A stretch of DNA of 46,437 bases from Anaerolineaceae bacterium UBA1415 (GTDB lineage Bacteria > Chloroflexota > Anaerolineae > Anaerolineales > Anaerolineaceae): the NCBI GenBank assembly GCA_002305635.1, contig DBPR01000002.1, positions 48,636 to 95,072 of the forward strand, written 5' to 3'. Every line of letters starts with the position of its first letter. Within the stretch, counting starts at the first letter, position 1. The notes beneath the pieces are model-generated. The model was not told where the DNA came from. It ran no database searches and saw only the letters and a program-made list of their open reading frames with translations. This document shows positions 34,594-43,469 of this stretch, piece by piece. The position numbers and the translations under genes were made by a program.

Positions 34594-35649
34594 ATGACGG
34601 AAAATAATAAGGTCATCATAGCGATGAGCGGCGGCGTTGACAGTGCCGTCGCGGCGGTTTTGCTGCAGAGACAGGGCTATCAGGTACAAGGCCTGACCCT
34701 GCGCCTCTGGCATTACAGCAGCGCGGAACAGGATGGCATCCAGGCAGCCAAAGAGGTGGCGGATAAAATCGGCATACAACTAACGGTTCTTGACGCCAGG
34801 GAAGATTTCAGGAGGGAGATCGTTCAAGCCTTCCTGACCAGTCATCAGAATTGCCTGACCCCAAACCCCTGTGTCCTATGCAACAAAGCCCTGAAATGGA
34901 ACAAAATCCTTGCTTTTGCTGATGAACAAGATGCCAAATTCGTCGCCACGGGCCATTACGCGCGCGTGCAGCAATCAGCCGATGGCTTGTTTCAGCTTTA
35001 TCGTGCCAAAGACCTCGAAAAAGACCAAAGTTACATGCTCAGTCAACTGGGCCAAAACGAACTGTCAAGGACGATCTACCCACTGGGAGATCTGACCAAG
35101 GAACAGGTGCGCCAGATCGCGCGGGAAATTCACCTCAATGTCGCTGAGCGTAAGGACAGTCAGGATCTCTGTTTTGTGAACAGGCAGGATTATCACACTT
35201 TTCTACAGGAAAACCTGCGCGACCTGATGCGATCAGGCGCAATTCGCACACGGGAAGGTAAACTTCTCGGACAACACAACGGTCTGGCTTTCTATACAAT
35301 TGGGCAGCGCAAAGGGCTGCCCGCCTACACTCAGGCGCTCTACGTCATCGAAAAAGACCCTCTCGCCAACACGCTTATCGTTGGAACCACTAATGAACTC
35401 GGCAAAACTTCTTTTCACGTAGCAGACCCGAACTGGATCGGCGGCGCTGCGCCGGATTTCCCGCTCCATTGCGATGTCAAGATCCGATACCAGGCCAAAC
35501 TCGCAGACGCTCAGCTGACCCAGACCAATGATGGCAAGCTTTTGGTCAAACTTGCCGAGCCTTTACGCGATATCACCCCCGGTCAGGCAGCTGTTTTTTA
35601 TCAGAGAGACCTGGTTTTGGGCGGCGGAACGATCATCGAAAGCGATTGA
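34594..35649 (+). CDS. mnmA: tRNA-specific 2-thiouridylase MnmA
   Basis: Makes 2-thiouridine at the wobble position of tRNAs for Lys, Glu and Gln. 351 residues. The ATP-binding P-loop is SGGVDS (12-17). The nucleophile Cys96 in NPCVLCN and the persulfide-carrying Cys193 in SQDLCFVN form the active pair. Further motifs are ATGHYARV, DQSYMLSQL and the C-terminal beta-barrel domain. The start ATG 34594 lies 37 bp after the exporter gene, has no Shine-Dalgarno sequence and sits directly behind a -10 box, so it may be read from a leaderless message. Confidence 0.95.
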   Translation: MTENNKVIIAMSGGVDSAVAAVLLQRQGYQVQGLTLRLWHYSSAEQDGIQAAKEVADKIGIQLTVLDAREDFRREIVQAFLTSHQNCLTPNPCVLCNKALKWNKILAFADEQDAKFVATGHYARVQQSADGLFQLYRAKDLEKDQSYMLSQLGQNELSRTIYPLGDLTKEQVRQIAREIHLNVAERKDSQDLCFVNRQDYHTFLQENLRDLMRSGAIRTREGKLLGQHNGLAFYTIGQRKGLPAYTQALYVIEKDPLANTLIVGTTNELGKTSFHVADPNWIGGAAPDFPLHCDVKIRYQAKLADAQLTQTNDGKLLVKLAEPLRDITPGQAAVFYQRDLVLGGGTIIESD

Positions 35650-35699
35650 AATGACTCTGATAAAAATGTGGAATGCCTGATAGAATAGTAATATATAAA

Positions 35700-35716
35700 A
35701 GGCTTGATTCAAGCCT
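35700..35716. repeat. Perfect 17-bp palindrome in the gcvH leader
   Basis: Arms AGGCTTGA/TCAAGCCT (eight bases each side of one central base) lie 35 bp before the gcvH ATG and just after an AT-rich stretch with TAGAAT at 35681-35686. It could be an operator or a small leader hairpin. It is not followed by a T-run. Confidence 0.5.
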
Positions 35717-35750
35717 GGTTTGAAAGACAGTACATGCAAAAGGAGAAGCA

Positions 35751-36137
35751 ATGTTAGTACCACAAGAAATTAAATATCAAAAAACAGATGAATGGGTGAA
35801 GATCGTCAATGGCGTCGCCACCATCGGTATCACCGATTACGCTCAGGACGCGCTTTCTGACGTCGTTTTTGTCGAATTCGCGATCGATCCCGATGATGAG
35901 GTCAGCGCCGGTGATAGCCTTGCCACCATCGAATCCGTCAAAGCCGCGGCCGAAGTCGTCTTCCCCGTTAGCGGCAAGGTGCTCGAAGTCAATCAGACAG
36001 TCATCGACACCCCTGAGACCCTTAACAGCAGCCCCTACGAAGAAGGCTGGCTGGTCAAAGTTCAGGTTGCTGACGAAAGCGAAATGGACAGCTTGCTCGA
36101 CGCGGCAGCCTACGACGCCTATTGCAAGGAACGCTAA
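35751..36137 (+). CDS. gcvH: Glycine cleavage system H protein
   Basis: Carries the aminomethyl group between glycine decarboxylase and the T protein on a lipoyl arm. 128 residues. The lipoylated lysine is Lys64 in IESVKAAAEVVFP, and the family segment VATIGITDYAQDALSDVVFVE is well kept. A strong ribosome binding site (AAAAGGAGAAG) precedes the ATG. It is the first gene of a three-gene operon with the two glycine decarboxylase subunits, spaced three bases from gcvPA. Confidence 0.95.
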   Translation: MLVPQEIKYQKTDEWVKIVNGVATIGITDYAQDALSDVVFVEFAIDPDDEVSAGDSLATIESVKAAAEVVFPVSGKVLEVNQTVIDTPETLNSSPYEEGWLVKVQVADESEMDSLLDAAAYDAYCKER

Positions 36138-36140
36138 ACC

Positions 36141-37490
36141 ATGTTCACACCCCACACGAAAAACGATGTGGAGGTGATGCTTAAATCTATCGGGGCCGAA
36201 AAGATCGAGGATCTCTTTAAAGTGATCCCCGAGCAATTTCGTTACCCCGATTTGAGTTTGGCGCCGCGCCTCACTGAAATGGAGGCAGTCGCTGAACTCG
36301 AAAACATCGCCTCTGCCAACGGCACCACCAAAGACTTTCTAAGCTTTTTGGGTGCAGGTGCCTATGATCACTACATCCCCGCCGCGGTTGACAATTTGCT
36401 CCAGCGCGGTGAATTCTATACCGCTTACACCCCTTATCAGCCCGAAATTTCTCAGGGCACACTCCAGGCTATTTTTGAATTTCAGAGCCTGATCTGCCGC
36501 CTGACCGGCATGGACGTTAGCAACGCCTCGCACTACGACGGCGCCACAGCTGCCGCCGAAGCGGTCATTCTGGCGACCGGTCATTTCCGCAACAAGCGCA
36601 AAAAAGTGCTGCTTTCCCGCGCGCTGAACCCACAATATCGTCAGACAATCCGCACCTATATGCAGACGGACGAAACTCTGCAAATCCTGGGTGATGATGC
36701 TGAAACCGGCACCAATATCAAAAACCTGATCGCTCAGATCGACAATGACACCGCCCTGGTCATGGTCCAGTACCCGGACTTCTTTGGGCGCATTATTGAC
36801 TATAAAGAACTGATCGAAACGGCGCATGCCCACGGCGCGCTGGTGGCCATGGCCGTCAATCCGACCGCCCTGGGTCTGTTAACACCCCCTGGCGACCTCG
36901 GAGCTGATATCGCGCTGGGTGAAGGCCAACCCCTCGGCATTCCCCTCTCCTTCGGCGGCCCCTGGCTCGGCTTCTTTGCCGTCAAAAACGCGCTTTTGCG
37001 CAAGATCGCTGGTCGTTTGGTCGGAGAAACCACGGACGTCGAAGGCAAACTGGCCTACGTCCTCACGCTTACCGCCCGCGAGCAGCACATCCGCCGCGAA
37101 AAAGCCTCCTCAAACATCTGCAGCAACCAGGGTCTGATGACGCTGGCAGCGACAATTTACCTGAGCGTTTTGGGCAAACACGGCTTCAAGCAGGTCTCAA
37201 ACCTCTGTTATCAGAAAGCTCACTATGCCGCGGAACAGATCGCATCGATCGACGGATTTGAAGTCATGTTCCCCGAAACACCCTTCTTCCACGAATTTGT
37301 GGTCAAATGTGAGCAGCCGGTCGATGAGCTCCTCGAACACCTGCTGGAACATGATATTTTCGGCGGATACAAACTCGAAAATGACTATCCGGAACTTCAA
37401 AACTGCTTCATGCTGGCAGTAACTGAAAAAATTAGCCGCGAGGATATCGACTACCTTTGTGACGTCCTCGGGGAGGTGGATCATGACTGA
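36141..37490 (+). CDS. gcvPA: Glycine dehydrogenase (decarboxylating) subunit 1
   Basis: N-terminal half of the P protein, encoded separately as in Gram-positives, archaea and Chloroflexota. With subunit 2 it decarboxylates glycine using pyridoxal phosphate and passes the remaining aminomethyl group to GcvH. 449 residues, the normal length for the split form. Conserved segments are FLGAGAYDHYIPAAVD, YTPYQPEISQGTLQAIFEFQ and SNICSNQGLMTLAATIYL. It follows gcvH by three bases and overlaps gcvPB by eight. Confidence 0.95.
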   Translation: MFTPHTKNDVEVMLKSIGAEKIEDLFKVIPEQFRYPDLSLAPRLTEMEAVAELENIASANGTTKDFLSFLGAGAYDHYIPAAVDNLLQRGEFYTAYTPYQPEISQGTLQAIFEFQSLICRLTGMDVSNASHYDGATAAAEAVILATGHFRNKRKKVLLSRALNPQYRQTIRTYMQTDETLQILGDDAETGTNIKNLIAQIDNDTALVMVQYPDFFGRIIDYKELIETAHAHGALVAMAVNPTALGLLTPPGDLGADIALGEGQPLGIPLSFGGPWLGFFAVKNALLRKIAGRLVGETTDVEGKLAYVLTLTAREQHIRREKASSNICSNQGLMTLAATIYLSVLGKHGFKQVSNLCYQKAHYAAEQIASIDGFEVMFPETPFFHEFVVKCEQPVDELLEHLLEHDIFGGYKLENDYPELQNCFMLAVTEKISREDIDYLCDVLGEVDHD

Positions 37491-38943
37491 ACCGACCATT
37501 TTTGATCTCTCAGTTCCCGGTCGCAAAGGCGTGACCTTCCCGGAACCAGACGTTCCCGAAATCGCTTTGCCGGAAGCATTCCTGCGTGAAGACCTGCCCA
37601 TCCCGGAAATGTCTGAGATGGACGCTGTCCGTCATTTCAGCAGCCTCTCACAGAAAAACTACGCGATCGACCTGGGCTTCTACCCTCTTGGCTCCTGTAC
37701 CATGAAGTACAACCCCAAGGTCAACGAAGTTACCAGTCGTCTGCCTGGTTTTGCCTCGGTTCATCCCCTTCAACCGATCGAAAGTGTTCAGGGCAGCCTG
37801 TATTTGATGTATGAACTCCAGAACATGCTGGCTGAAATTGCTGGGTTCGCCGGCGTGACGCTCATGCCGGCTGCTGGCGCGCAGGGAGAATTGACCGGCA
37901 CACTGATCATCAAAAAGTACCATGCCGACCGCGGGGACCATCAACGCACGCGCATGCTCATTCCCGATTCTGCCCACGGCACCAATCCTGCCTCATCAGC
38001 CATGCTGGGTCTGGATATCGTTCCGCTGCCTTCGGATGAGCGTGGTAACGTCAATCTGGACGCGCTGCGCGAGCTTTGCGATGACCGCCTGGCTGGTCTT
38101 ATGTTGACCAACCCCAACACACTTGGTCTCTTTGACGAAAACGTTGTGGAAGTCATTAAGATCGTCCACGAAGCCGGTGGTCTGGTCTACGGCGACGGCG
38201 CCAACATGAACGCGCTGCTGGGCGTCTTTAGGCCCGGCGATGTTGGCATCGACGTATTGCACTTCAACCTGCACAAGACCTTCTCCACCCCACACGGCGG
38301 TGGTGGTCCTGGTTCCGGGCCCGTTGCTGTTCAAAAGCATCTTCTGCCCTTCCTGCCGGATCCAGTGGTCGGCATCATCAACGAAGGCGACGACGACGAA
38401 GCTCCTTTGTACGGCTTCATCCATCCCGAGAAGAGCATCGGCCGCGTCAAAACCTTTTACGGTCATTTTGGCGTGCTCGTCCGTGCTTACACCTACATTT
38501 CCATGTTGGGTCAGGAAGGATTGCGAGACGCAGCCGAAAAGGCAGTGTTGAACGCCAACTATCTGCAGGAAAAGCTCAAAGGCACCTACACCTTGCCCTA
38601 TGATCGGGTCTGCATGCATGAGTTTGTCCTCGAAGGTCGTTGGAAAGATGTTCCCGACATTCACGCGCTGGACATCGCCAAACGACTGATGGATTACAAG
38701 TTCCATCCGCCTACAAACTACTTCCCGCTCATCGTTCCCGAAGCGCTCATGATCGAACCGACCGAGACCGAGAATAAGGAAACTCTGGATCGCTTTGTTG
38801 ATGTGATGCTTAAGATTGCCGAAGAAGCCCGCACCAATCCACAGCTGCTCAAAGACGCACCCCACAACACGCCCATCCGACGTGCTGATGAGCTCAAGGC
38901 AGCCAGAGATCTGATGCTTTGCTGCTCCTCCGGTCTGGAGTAA
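37483..38943 (+). CDS. gcvPB: Glycine dehydrogenase (decarboxylating) subunit 2
   Basis: C-terminal half of the P protein and holder of the pyridoxal phosphate lysine, Lys265 in HFNLHKTFSTPHGGGGPG. 486 residues. Other family segments are GFYPLGSCTMKYNPK, PAAGAQGELTG and DSAHGTNPASSAML. The frame is open from 37459, but ATG 37483 has GGGAGGTGG just upstream and gives the family N terminus. The operon ends in a strong terminator. A T protein gene is missing from the window. Confidence 0.95.
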   Translation: MTEPTIFDLSVPGRKGVTFPEPDVPEIALPEAFLREDLPIPEMSEMDAVRHFSSLSQKNYAIDLGFYPLGSCTMKYNPKVNEVTSRLPGFASVHPLQPIESVQGSLYLMYELQNMLAEIAGFAGVTLMPAAGAQGELTGTLIIKKYHADRGDHQRTRMLIPDSAHGTNPASSAMLGLDIVPLPSDERGNVNLDALRELCDDRLAGLMLTNPNTLGLFDENVVEVIKIVHEAGGLVYGDGANMNALLGVFRPGDVGIDVLHFNLHKTFSTPHGGGGPGSGPVAVQKHLLPFLPDPVVGIINEGDDDEAPLYGFIHPEKSIGRVKTFYGHFGVLVRAYTYISMLGQEGLRDAAEKAVLNANYLQEKLKGTYTLPYDRVCMHEFVLEGRWKDVPDIHALDIAKRLMDYKFHPPTNYFPLIVPEALMIEPTETENKETLDRFVDVMLKIAEEARTNPQLLKDAPHNTPIRRADELKAARDLMLCCSSGLE

Positions 38944-38985
38944 ACGAATAAACGATCTGAAACACGATCGCAAAAAAAATAGAAA

Positions 38986-39039
38986 CGGATTCCACTTTTA
39001 TCCTGTTCTTTATCAAAAAAGTGGAATCCGATTTTTTAG
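38986..39039 (+). terminator. Intrinsic terminator of the gcv operon
   Basis: A perfect 13-bp stem (38986-38998 with 39018-39030), a 19-base loop and the tail ATTTTTTAG. The minus strand is A/T-rich on the other side and may help end the convergent exporter operon. Confidence 0.9.
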
Positions 39040-39047
39040 ATCTGTCT

Positions 39048-41705
39048 TTAGATCATTTCTTTTTTCAAAGTCTCAACGATATTCGCCTTCTTTGCCTGAC
39101 GGCTGGAGAACTGCATCGCCATCATCGTGATCAACAAGACCACCACGATCACAACCCCGATCGCAAGCCAGGGTACCATAAACCTGACGCTGAAAGCCCG
39201 TTTGGTGATGACAAAGAAGACATAATTCAGGCCCATGCCGAGGGGCAATCCAAACAGCAGCGCCACCACGCCAAAATAGAGGCTCTCAAATTGCAGCATC
39301 TTATTAAAACTGCCTGGAGTCATCCCAACACTGCGCAGCATGGCAAATTCACGGCTGCGCAAACGGATGCCGGTCAGGATCGTATTCAGAATATTGGTCA
39401 CGCCGATCAGCGCGATGAGCGTCACAAACCCGTAGACGAAAACAGACACGATCGTCTGAACCTTGATGGTGGAAGACTGGTACATGTCCTGGTTTTCAAT
39501 GTAGGTTTCACCGATCCGTTGAGCAAGCTGAATATCCTGAATTTCTTTGACCACTTTTTCAGAAAGATCAGTTTTTATCAATATTCGTTCAGAATGTAAA
39601 ACATCTGGGCGTAAACCGGGACCAAGACTTTCGAAGAATTGTAAAAGGTTCTTGTCGGAGACAAAGGCAGTCAAAAGATTGACTCGCCCAATACCGATGT
39701 CAAAAGGACCTTTTTCAAGCATGGCAAATACAGTCATTCTTGAAACTTCAAATCGTTTTGAAGAATTGTTTGAGTCATACACTCCCAATTCAATATCGAA
39801 CTGTTCGCCTGTTTCAACCGAGATCCATGGTCTCTCGATCAGTTTACCACTCTGATTAAGAGTAACCATCGGATTAAACAGGATCACTAGTAAAGAACCA
39901 TCTTCCGAATTCTTTTCGACGATATCGTTTTCTTTCAGGATCTCTTCATATTCATCTTCTTTCAGAATTTCAAAGCGAATGCCAACTGGCTGTTCCCCTT
40001 CTCCAACTGATAATTGATCAGAAACCCAGCTTCCATCTCTACGAAATTCGATTGGCAGACTATTCTGAGGCATCACAACATCACCATAGGCTCTTTGCAC
40101 TACCACGGTGTCTTCAACTTCAGGAATGTTGCCGATCGCTTGATAAAAAGCATCGATCTCTTCAGGGCTGGCGTTGGATTGCACCCGCACCACAACCGGA
40201 TATTCAAAATCGATCACCTGGGTGTCAGCTGCGCCAAAGGCGTATTGTCCAATCGAATAGACACCCAAAAACAGGATAATGCTCACGACCAGGGACAAAA
40301 TTGTGATCACATAACCTTTGCTGTTGCGTTTGATGTTCTTGAGTGCCAGATCAGCTTCAAATCCGAAGATACGCCGCACCAATTTTGGCGTTCGTATTTT
40401 ATCGCCTTTGATTTTGATATCCTGCGTTTGCCGGATGGCCTCAATTGGTGAAACGTTGGCAGCGCGTCTGGCAGGCCCCATCGCGGAAACAAAAATGGTC
40501 ACCAGGGCAAATAATATAGAAAACACGATCAAGCCAGGAGTAACGATAACACTCAAATTGACAGTGGACTCATTCGTCAGCGAGTTAATGATCGGCTCCA
40601 CCAGATGCAAGGTCATGGTAATGCCGACAATTCCAGCCAAAATGCCGATCGGAATCGCCACCAAAGCAATGATCAATGCCTCACCATAAATGGCTTTCTT
40701 CTTTTGCTCCTTCGTTGCGCCAACGCTTGCCAACATCCCAAGCTGCCTGCTGCGTTCCACGACCGAAATACTGAAAGCGTTTGAGATCAGGAAAACCGAA
40801 CCCACCAGAATGACCAGTAACAGAACACCCACGAAAAGATAGACTGTGATCAGATTATCCTGCGAGAGAATTCCGTAGGTGCGGACAAGATTCGTGTTGT
40901 ATTCGATCTCCATGTCAGATAATCCGAAGGCATACCCAAGCTGATTGGCGTGTTTATTGGCTGCCTTGGTGACATTTTTCCACGTCACCAGGGCAGAAAC
41001 CTGATCGTTCTCCGCTAAATCAGCACGATCCAAAAAGCGGATCAGGCTGAAACCAGGCATAAAATAATTTTCCTGTGATGGTTGCTTAATTATTCCAACA
41101 ACAGTCACTTCTTCAGCTGATACAAGCCGCAGTTCTTCGGTTTCAGGCTGCCCTTCCCAGGGTTCGTTGTAATTGTCATCCAACCCAAGTTCAACGGACT
41201 CCTGCTCTTCGCTTGCGATTGAGAACCGCTTGCCAACTTCCAGGGTGAGTTTATCGCCAATATTGATGTCAAGCCCACCCATCCTCATGGCTTCGACCGA
41301 GATAGCCGCTTCACTTTCATTGGCTGGGAATCGGCCCTCTGCGAGCTTCAGACCATAGGTTCCAATGCAGTTTTTATCCATCGACATTAAGACCAGATAG
41401 GGTTTGAAGGCCGCTTTGGAATCCTCCAGCTTCGAAAACCCATCCAGTCTAAACAAGGATACCCAGGCTGTGTTCGCATCCCTTGCCAGAATATCAACAC
41501 CTTTTAAACTGATGTCGTTGTAGCGAACATGCCAGTTGCCGTAATCCTTTATCATTAATTCCCGATTGGCTCGCAAAAAAGACATCATCAGGGTCGGGAC
41601 GGCTGTGATCATGGCAGTCGATATGATCACGCCAATGATCGTCACCAGCGTGCGCGTTCGATTGAGCCTGAGGAAGCGTTGCGTTAGTTTACGAATGATG
41701 TTCAT
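39048..41705 (-). CDS. FtsX-type ABC transporter permease with two extracytoplasmic domains
   Basis: 885 residues. One N-terminal TM helix (about 18-42) is followed by a MacB-type extracytoplasmic domain (about 45-270), three TM helices (about 280-420), another helix near 465-490, a second extracytoplasmic domain (about 500-760) and three final helices. The FtsX cores read VVERSRQLGMLASVGATKEQ and LRSREFAMLRSVGMTPGSFN, so the protein is an internal duplication. Such permeases work as mechanotransmission or lipid/peptide export machines with a MacB/LolD-type ATPase, encoded just upstream with an ATGA overlap. The substrate is unknown; the linked two-component system suggests antimicrobial or envelope-stress defence (inference). 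Confidence 0.9.
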   Translation of the reverse strand: MNIIRKLTQRFLRLNRTRTLVTIIGVIISTAMITAVPTLMMSFLRANRELMIKDYGNWHVRYNDISLKGVDILARDANTAWVSLFRLDGFSKLEDSKAAFKPYLVLMSMDKNCIGTYGLKLAEGRFPANESEAAISVEAMRMGGLDINIGDKLTLEVGKRFSIASEEQESVELGLDDNYNEPWEGQPETEELRLVSAEEVTVVGIIKQPSQENYFMPGFSLIRFLDRADLAENDQVSALVTWKNVTKAANKHANQLGYAFGLSDMEIEYNTNLVRTYGILSQDNLITVYLFVGVLLLVILVGSVFLISNAFSISVVERSRQLGMLASVGATKEQKKKAIYGEALIIALVAIPIGILAGIVGITMTLHLVEPIINSLTNESTVNLSVIVTPGLIVFSILFALVTIFVSAMGPARRAANVSPIEAIRQTQDIKIKGDKIRTPKLVRRIFGFEADLALKNIKRNSKGYVITILSLVVSIILFLGVYSIGQYAFGAADTQVIDFEYPVVVRVQSNASPEEIDAFYQAIGNIPEVEDTVVVQRAYGDVVMPQNSLPIEFRRDGSWVSDQLSVGEGEQPVGIRFEILKEDEYEEILKENDIVEKNSEDGSLLVILFNPMVTLNQSGKLIERPWISVETGEQFDIELGVYDSNNSSKRFEVSRMTVFAMLEKGPFDIGIGRVNLLTAFVSDKNLLQFFESLGPGLRPDVLHSERILIKTDLSEKVVKEIQDIQLAQRIGETYIENQDMYQSSTIKVQTIVSVFVYGFVTLIALIGVTNILNTILTGIRLRSREFAMLRSVGMTPGSFNKMLQFESLYFGVVALLFGLPLGMGLNYVFFVITKRAFSVRFMVPWLAIGVVIVVVLLITMMAMQFSSRQAKKANIVETLKKEMI

Positions 41706-42385
41706 TTTCGAATCACCTCATCGCGCACGATCCTGCCGTCTTCCATGCCCAGAATTCGGTCTGCCTGCAGGGCAATATTCTCATCATGGGTGACGATGAT
41801 GACCGTTTGATGAAATTTTTTGTTCGACAAGCGCAATAGTTGCAAAATTTCCGCGCTGTTTTTGGAATCCAGATTGCCTGTTGGTTCATCTGCCAGCAAT
41901 AGCGCCGGATTGTTGATCAGCGCCCTGCCGATCGAAACACGCTGTTGTTGACCACCGGAAAGCTGATTAGGCAGATGATTAAGTCGGTCGCCCAGTCCGA
42001 GCGTACTTACAATTTCATCCAGATAGACCTTCTCAACCTTGCGACCGTCGAGCAGCAAAGGTAAGGTGATGTTCTCTTCCACATTCAGCACCGGGATGAG
42101 ATTGTAAAACTGATAGATCAGACCGATCTGTCGTCGGCGGAAGATCGCCTGTTTACTTTCATCCAGGCTAAAGATATCGACATTGTCTACAAAGACCTTG
42201 CCCGAGGTGGGCGTGTCCACACCGCCGAGAATATGTAGCAAAGTTGATTTACCCGATCCACTTGCCCCAACAATAGCGATAAATTGTCCTTTCTCAACCG
42301 AAAAAGAAACTTCATCCAATGCTTTAACGATCGTTTCACCACTTCCATAGTGTTTGCTTAGGTTTTGAACATTTAAAATTTCCAT
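41702..42385 (-). CDS. ABC transporter ATP-binding protein, MacB/LolD class
   Basis: 227-residue ATPase that drives the FtsX-type permease. Walker A is GASGSGKST, the signature LSGGQQQRV, Walker B LLLADEPTGNLDS and the H-loop VTHDENI. EPTGNLD and the length are typical of the MacB/LolD/BceA group. The ATG at 42385 is preferred over the one at 42397 because the bases in between include GGAG at the correct distance. Its promoter region carries tandem TGACA repeats and lies between it and the histidine kinase gene. Confidence 0.93.
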   Translation of the reverse strand: MEILNVQNLSKHYGSGETIVKALDEVSFSVEKGQFIAIVGASGSGKSTLLHILGGVDTPTSGKVFVDNVDIFSLDESKQAIFRRRQIGLIYQFYNLIPVLNVEENITLPLLLDGRKVEKVYLDEIVSTLGLGDRLNHLPNQLSGGQQQRVSIGRALINNPALLLADEPTGNLDSKNSAEILQLLRLSNKKFHQTVIIVTHDENIALQADRILGMEDGRIVRDEVIRK

Positions 42386-42432
42386 ATTTTTCTCCATCTG
42401 AAGATTTATGAAATAATTCTAAGAGATGGCTA

Positions 42433-42470
42433 TGACAAAGAAGTGACAGAAACGGTGACAGTTTTGTCAC
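42433..42470 (-). promoter_or_regulatory. Tandem repeats upstream of the ABC exporter genes, probable response-regulator boxes
   Basis: On the plus strand TGACA occurs at 42433, 42444 and 42456 (11- and 12-bp steps), followed by its inverse TGTCA at 42465-42469. Read on the minus strand they precede the ATPase gene; TTGTCA, formed by the last repeat, lies 17 bp before TATTTC, a weak -10. Direct repeats at about one helical turn overlapping a -35 box are typical for OmpR/PhoB-type activators, and such a regulator is encoded next door. Confidence 0.6.
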
Positions 42471-43468
42471 ACGACCTGTTTGTAGAATTTGATCGAGAAC
42501 AAACTGCCTTTGCCCGGATGGGAGCGGGCGGTGATGGTCGCGTTTTGCTTTTCGAGCAAAGATTTGCTCATCGCGAGACCGATCCCAATGCTGTCTTTGG
42601 AGGCATCGCGAGCCCTGTAGAAACGTTCGAAAATGTGGGGCAGGTCCTGCGCTAAGATTCCTTCGCCGCTGTCCTGAACCTCGATGAGATCAAACAACGG
42701 GCTTTTTTCAGCCCGAATTGAGACTTTTCCACCCTCTGAGGTGTGTTCGATCGCGTTTTTAATTACATTCGTGAGCGCTTCGCTGGTCCAGTTTGGATCG
42801 CAGTAAATCCTCATGTCAACGGGAATTTCCATTTCAATTTTCAGGTTTTTCACTTCTGCTGGGATCAAAAGATGACGCATGGCCTGCTCAATCAGAGATT
42901 CAACATTCATATCCACCGAGGTAAATTGCAGGGCACCGGCATCCATCTGCGCCATGCGCAATAACGCGCTCACAAGCCATTCCAACCGCTGGATCTGACT
43001 CAGGATACTGCGCGTGAACTCAACCCGTTTTTCAGTGGAAATGCTTTCTGATTGCAGCAATTCAGTCATCACTGATATGGAAGTTAGCGGCGTCTTAAGC
43101 TGATGGGAAATATCCGAAAGCGCCTGGGCAAGAAATTCTTTTTCCTTCAAAAGACAGGAAGCTTGCTCCCGCAGCATGACAGTCACTTTGTATATCTCGG
43201 ATTTGAGAATATCCAGCTCACCTTCTTTGGAATCGCGCACGTCCAGCCCATATTCTCCAACCGCGATTCGTTTGAGAACCTGAGCAAGTTCCTCAATTTT
43301 CCTGTATCGCCAGAAGGTAAAAACCAAAAACAAAAAGATCAATCCAAGTGCCAGAATAAGGCTGATCCATGTAGCAAATTCGGGAAGTTTAAAAGCCGCA
43401 AAAACGGCAATACCGGAAAACAAAACAATTGCGGAAATAAAGATCAGGATTTCACGATTGCGGACCAC
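42467..43468 (-). CDS. Sensor histidine kinase with two closely spaced TM helices
   Basis: 333 residues. Two helices at about 8-26 and 33-53 are joined by only six or seven residues (KLPEFAT), so there is practically no outer sensor domain; this is the intramembrane-sensing type. A short linker leads to the HisKA dimer domain with phospho-acceptor His122 (LSDISHQLKTPLTS) and a complete HATPase domain: NVIKNAIEHTSEGG (N box), DSGEGI (G1), FERFYR (F box) and GIGLAMSK (G2). The start is GTG 43468, two bases after the response regulator stop. Kinases of this type often respond through a linked ABC transporter, which fits the exporter genes downstream. Confidence 0.93.
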   Translation of the reverse strand: MVRNREILIFISAIVLFSGIAVFAAFKLPEFATWISLILALGLIFLFLVFTFWRYRKIEELAQVLKRIAVGEYGLDVRDSKEGELDILKSEIYKVTVMLREQASCLLKEKEFLAQALSDISHQLKTPLTSISVMTELLQSESISTEKRVEFTRSILSQIQRLEWLVSALLRMAQMDAGALQFTSVDMNVESLIEQAMRHLLIPAEVKNLKIEMEIPVDMRIYCDPNWTSEALTNVIKNAIEHTSEGGKVSIRAEKSPLFDLIEVQDSGEGILAQDLPHIFERFYRARDASKDSIGIGLAMSKSLLEKQNATITARSHPGKGSLFSIKFYKQVV

Positions 43469-43469
43469 A

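Noticed and set aside
35650..35750. Glycine riboswitch before gcvH
   Set aside because: The 101-bp leader is too short for the aptamer plus switch and shows no conserved aptamer core, only the small palindrome.
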